A stretch of 64,000 nucleotides of DNA from Novacetimonas cocois (GTDB lineage: Bacteria > Pseudomonadota > Alphaproteobacteria > Acetobacterales > Acetobacteraceae): the NCBI RefSeq assembly GCF_003311635.1, contig NZ_QEXL01000009.1, positions 97,755 through 161,754 on the forward strand, given 5' to 3'. Position 1 is the stretch's first letter; every line of letters begins with the position of its first letter. Made by a program: the position numbers and the translations under genes. Of the stretch, positions 18,374 to 28,249 are shown one piece after another. The notes beneath the pieces are model-generated. The model saw nothing but the letters and a program-made list of their open reading frames with translations, made no database searches and was not told where the DNA came from.

Positions 18374-18765
18374 GGCATGACAACGGCGGTCTGGTCCGCC
18401 GCTGTTTCATGAAACCCAGCAGGCCCTCCGGTTGTGCCGCGGCTGGCATCCCCTGCGTGCAGGGATGTCCGGCCACGGTGGCCCGGCCGTCCATTCGGGG
18501 CGGTCGGGTTTTTTGCGTACGCAGCCATGTTCCATGGTGATATTCGCGGGCGGCGGCACTCAGTATTGCTGCGCCATTGCCATCGATATCTGGCTGCTGT
18601 CGGCATATTACGCACCGAATCCTTAATTTTTCTTCGCTGGCATTGCGATATGTCATGCCTTTTTCCCACGGTGACGTTCATCCTCGGGGTTGACTGGGGG
18701 TGGCATGCCATATGTGGCGTCAGCTTCTTCTGATTCTGAAACAGGTATGGGAGGATGATCGACGC
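18374..18765 (+). other. Gap between bcsD and bglAx
   Basis: 392 nt with no convincing gene. A short CGGCGG/CCGCCG stem lies just after bcsD and a better terminator at 18482-18514. The remainder presumably holds a promoter for bglAx. Its final 20 nt contain a GGGAGG ribosome-binding site (18749-18754). No clear -35/-10 pair could be assigned by eye. Confidence 0.5.
18482..18514 (+). terminator. Intrinsic terminator after bcsD
   Basis: Stem CCCGGCCG (18482-18489) pairs with CGGTCGGG (18501-18508) through one G-U pair, directly followed by six T residues. This would end or attenuate the bcs transcript before bglAx. Confidence 0.65.
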
Positions 18766-20982
18766 ATGATGATGGCTCGTAAACTGGTTCTGCTGTCCGC
18801 CGTGGCGCTTGGCGGCCTGATGGGAATGTCACCCGTGGCGCAGGCCCGGCATCGTGATGGTGCGGCAGGTCCGGCCGATACGCGCGCGCAGGATCTGCTG
18901 TCGCACATGACCCTGCAGGACAAGCTGTCGATGGTCTTTACCATTGATGGGGGGGGCACGATGGGTAATGCCCCCGTGCCGCCCGGTGGACTGGGGTCTG
19001 CTGCATACCTGCGGACGCCGGCGGGGCTTCCGCCGCTGCAGATCAGTGACGCGGGGCTGGGGCTGCGCAATCCGTCGCATGTCCGTCCGCATGGGCAGGC
19101 GGTCGGACTGCCATCCGGCCTGGCGACAGCCAGCACGTGGGATCCGGACATGGCCCGCCAGGGGGGCGCCATGATCGGGAACGAGGCCTGGCGACAGGGT
19201 TTCAACGTCCTGCTGGCTGGCGGTGCCGACCTGACGCGTGACCCGCGTGGCGGGCGCAATTTCGAATATGCGGGCGAGGATCCGTTGCTGACGGGTCGCA
19301 TGGTCGGCGCGACGATCGCGGGCATCCAGTCCCAGCACGTGATTTCGACGCTGAAGCATTTCGCGATGAATGACCTCGAGACATCGCGCATGACCATGAG
19401 CGCGGATATCGACAATGCGGCAATGCGTGAAAGCGACCTTCTCGGGTTTGAAATCGCGATGGAAACGGGACATCCCGGCTCGGTGATGTGTTCGTACAAC
19501 CGCGTCAACGACATCTATGCCTGCGAAAATCCATATCTGCTGACCAAGGTGCTGAAGCAGGATTGGAAATATCCCGGTTTTGTCATGTCCGACTGGGGGG
19601 CGACCCATTCTTCGGCCCGTTCGGCGCTGGCGGGGCTGGATCAGGAATCGTCGGGTGACGATGCCGATGCCCGTCCGTATTTCCGCGAAATCCTGGCGCG
19701 TGACGTCAAGGAAGGCCGCGTTCCCACCAGTCGCGTGGATGATATGGCGCGGCGCATCATCCGTTCCATGTATGATGTGGGGCTGGTCGATCATCCCCCG
19801 GTCATGCAGCCACTGGATGTGGTGACTGACACGCTTGCCTCTCAGCATGACGAGGAGGAGGGAGCAGTCCTGCTGAAGAACCGCGCGAACATCCTGCCGC
19901 TTGACCCGAATGCCCGGATCGCGGTGATTGGCGGGCATGCCGATGTCGGGGTGATATCCGGCGGCGGGTCCAGCCAGGTCGATCCGATCGGCGCGCCGCC
20001 GATCGGCGTGGTCAAGGGGCCGGGCAAGAAGGACTGGCCGGGGGATCCGGTCTATTTCCCGTCCTCGCCATTCAGGATGATGCAGGCGGAGGCGCCTTCC
20101 GCGCATCTGACCTATGATCCCGGCACGAACATCACCCGCGCGGTCGAAGCGGCGCGCAAGGCGGATGTCGCGGTCGTCTTTGCGACGCAGTTCACCTATG
20201 AAGGGATGGACGCCGCCAACGCGATGACGCTGGATGACAATCAGGATGCGCTGATCGCGGCCGTGGCGCGGGCCAATCCGCGTACGGTCGTGGTCATGGA
20301 AACGGGCGATCCGGTCCTGATGCCGTGGCTGGACAATGTCGGCGCGGTGATGGAGGCATGGTTCCCCGGTTCGGGCGGCGGCACGGCGATTGCCCGCCTC
20401 CTGTTCGGCAGGGTCGCACCCTCGGGCCATCTGCCCATGACCTTTCCCGCTTCCACCGCGCAGCTGGCCCATCCGGACATTGCCGGCGTCACGGCAACCA
20501 ACGTGTTCGAGATGCAGTTCCACACAGATCAGGAACTGGTTTATGACGAAGGCAGCGAGGTCGGTTACCGCTGGTTCGACCGGACGCATGCCAGACCGCT
20601 GTTTCCATTCGGTTATGGCCTGACCTATACCACGTTCCACAATGACGGGCTGCGTGTCCGTCATCACGGTCACGATGTCATCGCCACGTTCACGGTGCGC
20701 AATACCGGAACGCGCGCGGGCGTGGATGTGCCGCAGATCTATGTCGGTCTGCCAGATGGCGGGGGGCGTCGCCTGGCCGGATGGCAGCGCGTGACACTGG
20801 CGCCGGGTGAAAGCCGCGAGGTTTCGGTCCGGCTGGAGCCACGCATGCTGGCGCATTTCGATGTGAAGCATAACCGATGGGACGTGCCGTCCGGTCATTA
20901 CCGTGTCTGGCTTGGATCCTCGGCCACCGATGATTCGGATCAGGTGACGGTCCATCTGGGTGGCTGGACCATGGCGCCCTGA
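18766..20982 (+). CDS. bglAx: Beta-glucosidase BglAx (GH3)
   Basis: 738 residues from the ATG at 18766, which has GGGAGG 11 nt upstream. A signal peptide (ARKLVLLSAVALGGLMG, ending VAQA) precedes a two-domain GH3 enzyme with a C-terminal fibronectin III-like domain (ENTGTRAG-like VRNTGTRAGVDVPQIYVG). The N-terminal barrel has KHFAMNDLETSR and the SDWGATH motif with the probable nucleophile D276. The family enzyme is exported and hydrolyses or transglycosylates cello-oligosaccharides; it flanks cellulose operons in this group. A terminator separates it from bcsD, so expression may be partly independent. Confidence 0.94.
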   Translation: MMMARKLVLLSAVALGGLMGMSPVAQARHRDGAAGPADTRAQDLLSHMTLQDKLSMVFTIDGGGTMGNAPVPPGGLGSAAYLRTPAGLPPLQISDAGLGLRNPSHVRPHGQAVGLPSGLATASTWDPDMARQGGAMIGNEAWRQGFNVLLAGGADLTRDPRGGRNFEYAGEDPLLTGRMVGATIAGIQSQHVISTLKHFAMNDLETSRMTMSADIDNAAMRESDLLGFEIAMETGHPGSVMCSYNRVNDIYACENPYLLTKVLKQDWKYPGFVMSDWGATHSSARSALAGLDQESSGDDADARPYFREILARDVKEGRVPTSRVDDMARRIIRSMYDVGLVDHPPVMQPLDVVTDTLASQHDEEEGAVLLKNRANILPLDPNARIAVIGGHADVGVISGGGSSQVDPIGAPPIGVVKGPGKKDWPGDPVYFPSSPFRMMQAEAPSAHLTYDPGTNITRAVEAARKADVAVVFATQFTYEGMDAANAMTLDDNQDALIAAVARANPRTVVVMETGDPVLMPWLDNVGAVMEAWFPGSGGGTAIARLLFGRVAPSGHLPMTFPASTAQLAHPDIAGVTATNVFEMQFHTDQELVYDEGSEVGYRWFDRTHARPLFPFGYGLTYTTFHNDGLRVRHHGHDVIATFTVRNTGTRAGVDVPQIYVGLPDGGGRRLAGWQRVTLAPGESREVSVRLEPRMLAHFDVKHNRWDVPSGHYRVWLGSSATDDSDQVTVHLGGWTMAP

Positions 20983-20986
20983 TCAG

Positions 20987-21703
20987 ATGATGCGCGGCAT
21001 TGGCAGAAGGGCGGAACGGGGCAGGCGGTTCCTGCCACCACTGTTCCTGCTGCTTGGTGTCGCGATGCTGACCGCGACGGGGGGAAAGGCAATGGCGGCA
21101 TCATGGCCGGATACCCCCCTGTCACGGATGCGGATGATGGCGGAAATCGAGGCCCTGCAGATTGCGTTGCTGACCCGGCCCAGCGCGACCGTCACGCTGG
21201 AGGAATGGTGCGCCACGCACGCCATGGCCTCCCCCGCGCATGTTCTGGCCCGGCAGTCGCCCGGTGCCGATGCGCAGGCCCCCGCACAGGTGCGCGCCGA
21301 CCTCGGCGTCGGGCCGTCCGTTGCCATCCGCCACCGTCGCGTGGCGCTGACGTGCGGGACGCATGTGCTGTCGCTGGCCGATAACTGGTACGTGCCCTCG
21401 CGCCTGACGGACGCGATGAATGACCGGCTGGACCATACGGATGTCCCCTTCGGGCATGTTGTCGCCAGCCTGCGCTTTACGCGGCGCACGCTGGAATCCA
21501 CCCTGTTATGGTCGCCGCTTCCCGCCGGGTGGGAACATCAGCCCGTGGATGCCGCGTCATCGGGCGGCATTCAGGTGCCGGACGAAATCCTGCGCAATCG
21601 CGCGGTCCTGTCACGGCAGGACGGGCAGCCATTCAGCGAAGTGATCGAAACCTATACCGGCGCGGTGCTGGACTTCGCGCCCCCTGACGACAGTCATCGC
21701 TGA
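20987..21703 (+). CDS. Exported chorismate-lyase-like protein
   Basis: 238 residues. The start is uncertain: 20987, 20990 or a GTG at 20960 overlapping bglAx. A basic N-terminus and hydrophobic stretch (FLPPLFLLLGVAMLTAT, ending KAMA) indicate export. The body (VALTCGTHVLSLADNWYVPSRL, then DVPFGHVV and RFTRRTLES) resembles the UbiC/UTRA-like fold of uncharacterised proteobacterial proteins. No enzyme activity can be asserted. It begins 4 nt after bglAx and is probably co-transcribed, which makes it a candidate accessory gene of the cellulose locus. Confidence 0.6.
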   Translation: MMRGIGRRAERGRRFLPPLFLLLGVAMLTATGGKAMAASWPDTPLSRMRMMAEIEALQIALLTRPSATVTLEEWCATHAMASPAHVLARQSPGADAQAPAQVRADLGVGPSVAIRHRRVALTCGTHVLSLADNWYVPSRLTDAMNDRLDHTDVPFGHVVASLRFTRRTLESTLLWSPLPAGWEHQPVDAASSGGIQVPDEILRNRAVLSRQDGQPFSEVIETYTGAVLDFAPPDDSHR

Positions 21704-21746
21704 CGGGTCGTTTCCCCGGCCACGAGGGTCCATGCTAGGGTCGGGC

Positions 21747-22250
21747 ATGATCCATGCAAAGCCGGAAGATACGAAGATGCTAGATCTGCGAAATCCTGAT
21801 CTGGACCCGACGGAAATCCGCAGGCTCCTTTCGCTTGCGCCCCATCCCGAGGGCGGAAGCTATCGCGAGATATGGCGCGAGGAACGGGCGGATGGTGGCA
21901 GGGGAAGCGTCAGCACCATCGAATTCCTCCTTGCCGCCGGGGAGCGTTCGCACTGGCACCGTGTCGATGCCGCCGAAATCTGGTGCTGGCAGGGCGGCGG
22001 GCCGCTGCGCCTGCGTATCGCGGGTCAGGGACAGGCCGAAACGACCATTATCCTCGGCCCGCGTCCCGAAGCGGGGGAGGTGCTGCAGGCCGTTGTCCCC
22101 GCCGGCGCATGGCAGGCGGCCGAAAGCACCGGGACGTGGTCGCTGGTGGCATGTATCGTCGCCCCGGCCTTCCTGTTCGAAAAGTTCGAACTCGCGCCCC
22201 CCGGCTGGTCCCCTGCGGATGAACCGGATGCGGAGGGGAAGAAGGCATGA
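21747..22250 (+). CDS. Cupin-like protein, DUF985 family
   Basis: About 167 residues from 21747; starts at 21732 and 21777 are also possible. The opening LLSLAPHPEGGSYREIWREE and the cupin metal/ligand region GERSHWHRVDAAEIWCWQGGGPL are diagnostic of DUF985 (Cupin_5). STIEFLLAAGE and VVPAGAWQAAE complete the barrel. Members are uncharacterised small-molecule-binding or epimerase-like cupins. The stop overlaps the following NUDIX gene (ATGA), so the two are translationally coupled. Confidence 0.82.
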   Translation: MIHAKPEDTKMLDLRNPDLDPTEIRRLLSLAPHPEGGSYREIWREERADGGRGSVSTIEFLLAAGERSHWHRVDAAEIWCWQGGGPLRLRIAGQGQAETTIILGPRPEAGEVLQAVVPAGAWQAAESTGTWSLVACIVAPAFLFEKFELAPPGWSPADEPDAEGKKA

Positions 22251-22897
22251 AGGACATGAAGACTGGGGACGAACCGCAATGGCTTGTGCTGGCGCGTGAA
22301 CTGCAGGCCATTGCGCAGAGTGGCCTTACCTATGCCGATGGCAGTCCCTTTGATCGTGAACGGTACGAGGCGGTGCGCGAAATCGCCGCGCGGATGATGG
22401 CGATGGGCACGGGGCAGCCCGCGCCGCGCATCGTGGATCTGTTCGCAGCACAGCATGGCTATGCCACGCCCAAGGCCACGGTGCGCGGCGCGGTGTTCGA
22501 CGCGCAGGGGCGCATCCTGCTGGTGCGCGAGGTTCTGGACCACGGCCGCTGGACGCTGCCGGGCGGATGGGCTGACGTGAACCTGTCGCCAATCGAAAAC
22601 ACAATCAAGGAAGTGCGCGAGGAAAGCGGCTATATCGTGCGCGCAACCCGTCTGGCGGCGGTGTGGGACCGCGCGCGCCATCCCCATCCGCCGGGGCCAT
22701 TTTCGTGCTATACGCTGTGTTTCCTGTGCGAACTTCTGGGTGGTGAGCCCACCCTCAGTGTCGAGACATCCGAAATCGGCTGGTTCGCCCGCGACGAAAT
22801 CCCCGCCGACCTTTCGCTTGGCCGCGTGCTGCATCAGCAGATTGACATGATGTTCGATTACGCCGCCCGCCCGGACCTGCCGACCTATTGCGACTGA
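22247..22897 (+). CDS. NUDIX hydrolase with N-terminal NUDIX_N domain
   Basis: 216 residues. An N-terminal helical region (LARELQAIAQSGLTYADGSPFDRERYEAVREIAARMM) is typical of the ADP-ribose pyrophosphatase-like subgroup. The Nudix box spans residues about 104-127 (GGWADVNLSPIENTIKEV, then REESG). The first Glu of the general Nudix pattern is Leu here, but relatives with the DVN or DYN form share this and the catalytic REUxEE part is intact. Likely substrates are nucleoside-diphosphate derivatives such as ADP-ribose. It is coupled to the cupin gene. Confidence 0.85.
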   Translation: MKDMKTGDEPQWLVLARELQAIAQSGLTYADGSPFDRERYEAVREIAARMMAMGTGQPAPRIVDLFAAQHGYATPKATVRGAVFDAQGRILLVREVLDHGRWTLPGGWADVNLSPIENTIKEVREESGYIVRATRLAAVWDRARHPHPPGPFSCYTLCFLCELLGGEPTLSVETSEIGWFARDEIPADLSLGRVLHQQIDMMFDYAARPDLPTYCD

Positions 22898-22934
22898 AGC
22901 CATGCGCGAAGCGCAACGGACAGGCGATAGCCCA

Positions 22935-22961
22935 TTGAAAACGGGGCGAACGTTTCCATAT
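22935..22961 (+). promoter_or_regulatory. Candidate sigma-32 promoter of htpG
   Basis: TTGAAA (22935-22940) and TTCCATAT (22954-22961) resemble the sigma-32 pattern CTTGAAA / CCCCATNT with a 13-nt spacer. They lie about 50 nt before the htpG start. Confidence 0.5.
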
Positions 22962-23009
22962 CCATTTCAAGATATTTGGCCGAACTGAAGCTGGAGAACA
23001 GGTAAAAAG

Positions 23010-24884
23010 ATGACAGAACAGACAGCGGCACCCGTCGGGGAAACCGGCGGCGAACAGCATGAATTCAGTGCCGAGGTCGGGCGGCTGCTCGACCTTGTGG
23101 TCCACGCGCTGTATTCCGAACGCGAAATCTTCCTGCGTGAACTGGTGGCCAACGCCGCCGACGCCACAGACAAGCGCCGGTTCGAGGCCCTGACCGATGG
23201 CGCGCGCGCACTGCCTGACGACGCGAAGATCCGCATCAACCCGGACAAGGACGCGCGCCTGCTGACCATCAGCGATGATGGCGCCGGCATGAGCAAGGAA
23301 GAGCTTGCCCGTAACCTTGGCACCATCGCGCGTTCGGGCACCCGCGCGTTTGGCGAGGAACTGCAGAAGGCCAGGCCCGAGGAAAAGCCAAGCCTGATCG
23401 GGCAGTTCGGCGTCGGCTTCTATGCCGCGTTCATGGTGGCGGACAGGGTCGATGTCGTCTCGCGCCGCGCCGGCAGCGACGAGGCATGGCGCTGGTCCTC
23501 CACCGGCAAGGGCAATTACACCATTTCGCCGGCCACGCGCGACAAGCCGGGCACGGACATCATCCTGCACATCAAGGAAGATGCCGACGATTTCCTGGAT
23601 TCGTTTCAGCTTGAGACGATCGTGCGCAAATGGGCCGACCACATTTCGTGGCCCATCAGCATCGTCAAGGATGGCGAGGAAACCACCGCCAACAAGGGCA
23701 CGGCCCTGTGGCGCAAGGGACGCGGCGAAATCGACGAGGAACAGCTCAACGAGTTCTATCGTCATGTCAGCCACAACTTCGACACGCCGTGGGCGACGCT
23801 TCACTGGCATGCCGAAGGGACGCTGGAATTCTCCGCCCTGCTGTTCATTCCGGGCAGCAAGCCGTTCGAATTCGGCGAACCCGTGCGCGAAAGCCAGATC
23901 CGCCTGCATGTCCGGCGCATGTTCATCACGGACGAGGCCGGGCTGCTGCCGCCGTGGCTGCGTTTCGTGACCGGCGTGGTCGATACCGAGGACCTGCCCC
24001 TCAACGTCTCGCGTGAGATGCTGCAGGCGACCCCGGTCCTGGCGCGCATCCGCAAGGCCGTGACCAACCGCGTGATTTCCGAGCTGAAGACCCGCGCCAA
24101 GGACGAGGCGGATTTCGAGAAGTTCTGGAACAATTTTGGCCCGGTCTTCAAGGAAGGCATCTGGGACGACGCGGAACACCGCACGGAACTGGCCGGGCTG
24201 GCGCGCTTCGCCTCCACCACGCAGGAAGGCCTGACGACGCTGGCGGGTTATATCTCGCGCATGAAGCCCGAGCAGGAAGCCATCTACTACCTGACGGGCG
24301 ACCGTGCGGAAATGCTGCCGTCCTCCCCGCAGCTGGAGGGATTCCGCGCCCGTGGGATCGAGGTCCTTCTGCTGTCGGACGCGGTCGATTCGTTCTGGCC
24401 AGACCGTCTGGGCACGTATGAGGGCAAGCCGCTGCGCAACATCAGCCAGAGCCATGCGGATCTGGAAAAGTTCGGCGCGCCCGAGGAAACGGCGGAGGAG
24501 AAAAGCGACCTCGAATCCGTCCTGCCCGCGCTGAAGACCGCGCTGGGCGATGCGGTGTCCGATGTGAAGGCGACGAATCGTCTGGTGGACAGCGCCGTCG
24601 TGCTGGGTGCGCCCGAAAACGGGCCGGACCTGCAGATGATCCGCCTGATGCGCCGCAGCGGCCAGGAAGTGCCCGCCACCGCGCCGGTGCTGCAGGTCAA
24701 CCCGCGCCATGTGCTGATCCATGATCTGGCCGAACGGGTGAAGGCGGGGGAATCGATTGACGATATCGCCCTGATCCTGATGGACATGGCGCGGATTCAG
24801 GATGGCGAGACGCCAAAGGATCCGGCGGCATTCGCCCATCGCCTGACGACGCTGCTGTCGCGCACCGCCGCAAAGGCGGGCTGA
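23010..24884 (+). CDS. htpG: Molecular chaperone HtpG (Hsp90)
   Basis: 624 residues. The N-terminal GHKL ATPase domain shows [14 protein letters not shown] (ATP/Mg-binding Asn), [11 protein letters not shown] and [15 protein letters not shown]. The middle domain has the [18 protein letters not shown] signature. The C-terminal dimerisation domain is complete. It refolds and remodels client proteins in the cytosol under stress. The 112-nt upstream gap holds a sigma-32-like promoter, and a strong terminator lies 32 nt after the stop. It is therefore probably a single-gene heat-shock unit. Confidence 0.97.
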   Translation: MTEQTAAPVGETGGEQHEFSAEVGRLLDLVVHALYSEREIFLRELVANAADATDKRRFEALTDGARALPDDAKIRINPDKDARLLTISDDGAGMSKEELARNLGTIARSGTRAFGEELQKARPEEKPSLIGQFGVGFYAAFMVADRVDVVSRRAGSDEAWRWSSTGKGNYTISPATRDKPGTDIILHIKEDADDFLDSFQLETIVRKWADHISWPISIVKDGEETTANKGTALWRKGRGEIDEEQLNEFYRHVSHNFDTPWATLHWHAEGTLEFSALLFIPGSKPFEFGEPVRESQIRLHVRRMFITDEAGLLPPWLRFVTGVVDTEDLPLNVSREMLQATPVLARIRKAVTNRVISELKTRAKDEADFEKFWNNFGPVFKEGIWDDAEHRTELAGLARFASTTQEGLTTLAGYISRMKPEQEAIYYLTGDRAEMLPSSPQLEGFRARGIEVLLLSDAVDSFWPDRLGTYEGKPLRNISQSHADLEKFGAPEETAEEKSDLESVLPALKTALGDAVSDVKATNRLVDSAVVLGAPENGPDLQMIRLMRRSGQEVPATAPVLQVNPRHVLIHDLAERVKAGESIDDIALILMDMARIQDGETPKDPAAFAHRLTTLLSRTAAKAG

Positions 24885-25184
24885 CCGAACCGGCCCGCAG
24901 GCCGTGACGTCGTGGGAAATCCCGTCATGCCCCGTGCATGGCGGGATTTTTTTATGGCGGGGCTGTTCCGGCCGTCCCGGTCACCGCCCCCGGACAGGAC
25001 ATTGCCGGACATGTGCCGGTCGTGTGGCATTCTGGCCGACGGGGCTGGCAATCTGCCGGGAATGTTCCTTTATGTACCCATGATACCGCATGGACGCGAT
25101 CGGGGACTTGAATACATGTCGCGTGGATGCTTCCTTGCACGCCCCTGATTGGTGGTTCCTGATTTTGACAACGGCAAACGACGC
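24885..25184 (+). other. Gap between htpG and mtnA
   Basis: 300 nt. The first part contains the htpG terminator. The rest (24954-25184) has no convincing gene and presumably carries the mtnA promoter; I saw no known riboswitch motif. Confidence 0.4.
24917..24953 (+). terminator. Intrinsic terminator after htpG
   Basis: AAATCCCG (24917-24924) pairs with CGGGATTT (24942-24949), with an inner CATGC/GCATG stem, followed by a T-run. Confidence 0.85.
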
Positions 25185-26285
25185 ATGAAAATCAATGATG
25201 TCTCGTACCGCAGCGTCTGGGTCGATCCCGAAGATGGCTGGTCCATAAGGATCTTTGACCAGACACAGCTTCCGTGGACGCTGGATATCCTGCGCCTGAC
25301 GCAATGCGGGCAGGTCGCCCATGCCATCCGCACCATGCAGGTGCGTGGCGCGCCGCTGATCGGTGCGGTTGCGGCGTACGGGCTGGCGCTGGCGTTGCGG
25401 GTGGATGCGTCCGACGCGGCGATGGAACGCGATGCGGCCATGCTGGCGGCGACGCGTCCGACCGCGGTCAATCTTGGCTGGGCCATCGGGCGGATGCTGA
25501 CGCGCCTGCGCCTCGTGCCCCCCGCCGACCGCGTGGCCGCCGCCTATGACGAGGCGGGGCGCATCTGTGATGAGGATGTGATCCAGAACGAGGCCATCGG
25601 ACGGCTGGGCCTTGAACTGATCGAGGAAATCCATCGCGCGCGTGGCGATGCCGCAGGGCCGATCAACCTGCTGACGCACTGCAACGCCGGGTGGATCGCG
25701 ACCGTGGACTGGGGCACGGCGCTTGCCCCCATCTACATGGCGCATGACCGGGGCATTGACGTGCATGTCTGGGTGGACGAGACGCGCCCGCGCAACCAGG
25801 GCGCGTCGCTGACGGCATGGGAACTGGGCAGCCACGGCGTGCCGCATACGGTCATCGCCGACAACGCGGGCGGCCACCTGATGCAGCATGGCAAGGTGGA
25901 CCTTGTGATCGTGGGCACCGACCGTGTCACCCGCAACGGCGATGTCGCCAACAAGATCGGCACCTATCTCAAGGCTCTGGCGGCGGCGGACAACAACGTG
26001 CCGTTCTGGGTCGCGCTGCCCTCGACCACGATCGACTGGAGCATTTCCGACGGCGTGCGCGAAATCCCCATCGAGGAACGCGCCAGCAGCGAGGTCACCC
26101 ATATCTCCGGCCGCAATGATGCGGGCAGGGTGGAACGCGTGCAGCTGACGCCGCAGGGCAGCCATGCGGCCAATCCCGCCTTTGACGTGACGCCGGCGCG
26201 GCTGGTGACCGGGCTGATTACCGAACGCGGCCGCTGCAGCGCCACGGCGGATGGATTGTGCGATCTGTTCCCCGAATATGTGTAG
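25185..26285 (+). CDS. mtnA: S-methyl-5-thioribose-1-phosphate isomerase MtnA
   Basis: 366 residues from the ATG at 25185 (MKINDVSYRS, the family N-terminus). It converts 5-methylthioribose-1-phosphate to the ribulose isomer in the methionine salvage pathway. QVRGAPLIGAVAAYG, the catalytic Cys in LTHCNAGW (C166) and the catalytic Asp in GTDRVTRNGD (D246) are all present. The NKIGTYLKALAA segment distinguishes it from eIF2B-type relatives. No other salvage gene (mtnBCDK) is in the window. It stands between htpG and aspS with its own upstream gap. Confidence 0.94.
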   Translation: MKINDVSYRSVWVDPEDGWSIRIFDQTQLPWTLDILRLTQCGQVAHAIRTMQVRGAPLIGAVAAYGLALALRVDASDAAMERDAAMLAATRPTAVNLGWAIGRMLTRLRLVPPADRVAAAYDEAGRICDEDVIQNEAIGRLGLELIEEIHRARGDAAGPINLLTHCNAGWIATVDWGTALAPIYMAHDRGIDVHVWVDETRPRNQGASLTAWELGSHGVPHTVIADNAGGHLMQHGKVDLVIVGTDRVTRNGDVANKIGTYLKALAAADNNVPFWVALPSTTIDWSISDGVREIPIEERASSEVTHISGRNDAGRVERVQLTPQGSHAANPAFDVTPARLVTGLITERGRCSATADGLCDLFPEYV

Positions 26286-26423
26286 GTAAAAAAGACGCCC
26301 GTGTGGCGTTGCGAGCGTGTCCGAACTTGACAGCGCGGGGCCAGATTGGCTTTGTCGCGCCTGCGGGACCGGGCGGTTGCAACTGTCGCCGGAACCCTGA
26401 AACAGGTTGAACAGGACGAGACC

Positions 26424-28241
26424 ATGCATCCCTATCGTACCCATAGCTGTGCGGCCCTGCGGGCCAGCGACGCCGGGCAGACGGCCCGCCTTTCCGGATG
26501 GGTACACAGCAAGCGCGATCATGGCGGCCTGCTGTTCATCGATCTGCGCGATCATTTCGGCCTGACCCAGATCGTGATTCCCGCCGGTTCCCCGGTGCTG
26601 GAACTGGCAGAAAAGATCCGCGTCGAAAGCGTGCTGACGGTCACGGGCGAAGTCGTGCTGCGTGACGCGGCGACAAAGAACCCGAACCTGCCGACAGGTG
26701 AAATCGAACTGCGCGCGCAGCAGATCGACGTGCAGTCGGCGGCCGACGTCCTGCCGTTCCAGGTGGCGGGTCATGAAAACTACCCCGAGGACCTGCGCCT
26801 GACCTATCGCTACATCGACCTGCGTCGCGAGAAGGTGCATCGCAACATCATGCTGCGCTCCCAGGTCATCGCCAGCCTGCGTCGGCGGATGACCGACCTC
26901 GGTTTCGTGGAATTCCAGACCCCGATCCTGACCGCGTCCTCGCCCGAAGGGGCGCGCGACTTCCTTGTGCCCGCGCGGATGCATCCGGGTAAGTTCTATG
27001 CCCTGCCGCAGGCCCCGCAGCAGTTCAAGCAGCTGGCGATGGTCGCGGGCTTTGACCGTTATTTCCAGATCGCCCCGTGTTTCCGTGACGAGGCCGCGCG
27101 CGCCGACCGTTCCCCCGGCGAGTTCTATCAGCTCGACTTCGAAATGGCGTTCGCGACGCAGGAAGACGTGTTCGCCACGCTGGAGCCGGTGATGGAAGGG
27201 GTGTTTCGCGAATTCGGCGGCGGCCGCACCGTCAGCAAGGCCCCGTTCGAGCGCATTCCCTATGCCACCGCCATGGAAGTCTATGGCAGCGACAAGCCCG
27301 ACCTGCGCAACCCGCTGAAGATTTCCGACGTCACGGAATCCTTTGCGGAATCCGGGTTCGGCCTGTTTGCCCGCATCGTGGCCGATGGTGGCCAGGTGCG
27401 TGCCATTCCCGCCCCGGGTGCCGGGGAAAAGCCGCGCGCTTTCTTTGACAAGCTCAACGCATGGGCGCGCGAAGCGGGGGCTGGCGGCCTTGGCTACATC
27501 ATTTTTGCCGAAGATGGCGCCAAGGGGCCGATCGCCAAGAACCTCGAGCCCGAACGTGTCGCCGCGATCCGTGACAAGACGGGGCTCAAGGCCGGGGATG
27601 CCGTGTTCTTCGCCGCGGGCAAGGGGGACGATGTCGCCAAATTCTCCGGCCTCGTGCGTACGCGTATCGCGACCGAACTCGACCTGATCGAGGAAAATTC
27701 CTTCCGTTTCTGCTGGATCACCGATTTCCCGATGTTCGAGCGCAACGAGGAAACCGGGCAGATCGACTTCTCCCACAATCCGTTCTCCATGCCGCAGGGC
27801 GGGATGGAAACGCTGGAGAAGCAGGACCCGCTGACGATCAAGGCGTTCCAGTACGACATCGTGTGTAACGGCATCGAACTGTCATCGGGCGCGATCCGCA
27901 ACCATCGCCCGGACGTGATGATCCGCGCGTTCGAGATCGCGGGCTATCCCGAAAGCGAGGTCGAGGCCCGCTTTGGCGGCATGCTCAATGCCTTCCGTTA
28001 CGGTGCGCCGCCGCATGGCGGATCGGCGCCGGGTGTGGACCGTATCGTCATGCTGCTGGCTGACGAGCCCAACATCCGCGAGGTCATCCTCTTCCCGCTC
28101 AACCAGCAGGGCGAGGACCTGATGATGGGCGCGCCCGCCCCGGTGGAGGCCGCGCGCCTGAAGGAACTGTCGCTGGCGCTGGACCTGCCCAAGCCGAAGC
28201 CCGCGGTTGTAAAGGGTGCGCCCGCGCCCAAGAAGGACTGA
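26424..28241 (+). CDS. aspS: Aspartyl-tRNA synthetase AspS
   Basis: 605 residues from the ATG at 26424, with AGGACGAG just upstream; in-frame sequence upstream is not family-like. The OB-fold anticodon-binding domain ([24 protein letters not shown]) is followed by class II motif 2 ([21 protein letters not shown]). The bacterial-type GAD insertion follows, then motif 3 ([15 protein letters not shown]). The sequence does not let me decide whether it also charges tRNA-Asn. A periplasmic protein gene follows after 8 nt. Confidence 0.97.
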   Translation: MHPYRTHSCAALRASDAGQTARLSGWVHSKRDHGGLLFIDLRDHFGLTQIVIPAGSPVLELAEKIRVESVLTVTGEVVLRDAATKNPNLPTGEIELRAQQIDVQSAADVLPFQVAGHENYPEDLRLTYRYIDLRREKVHRNIMLRSQVIASLRRRMTDLGFVEFQTPILTASSPEGARDFLVPARMHPGKFYALPQAPQQFKQLAMVAGFDRYFQIAPCFRDEAARADRSPGEFYQLDFEMAFATQEDVFATLEPVMEGVFREFGGGRTVSKAPFERIPYATAMEVYGSDKPDLRNPLKISDVTESFAESGFGLFARIVADGGQVRAIPAPGAGEKPRAFFDKLNAWAREAGAGGLGYIIFAEDGAKGPIAKNLEPERVAAIRDKTGLKAGDAVFFAAGKGDDVAKFSGLVRTRIATELDLIEENSFRFCWITDFPMFERNEETGQIDFSHNPFSMPQGGMETLEKQDPLTIKAFQYDIVCNGIELSSGAIRNHRPDVMIRAFEIAGYPESEVEARFGGMLNAFRYGAPPHGGSAPGVDRIVMLLADEPNIREVILFPLNQQGEDLMMGAPAPVEAARLKELSLALDLPKPKPAVVKGAPAPKKD

Positions 28242-28249
28242 GCTTTTCC

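Noticed and set aside
22550..22640. Apparent loss of the first Glu in the Nudix box
   Set aside because: Relatives in the NUDIX_N group also have the GGWxDVN/DYN form at this point, and the catalytic REUxEE segment is intact. It is a subfamily trait, not a defect.
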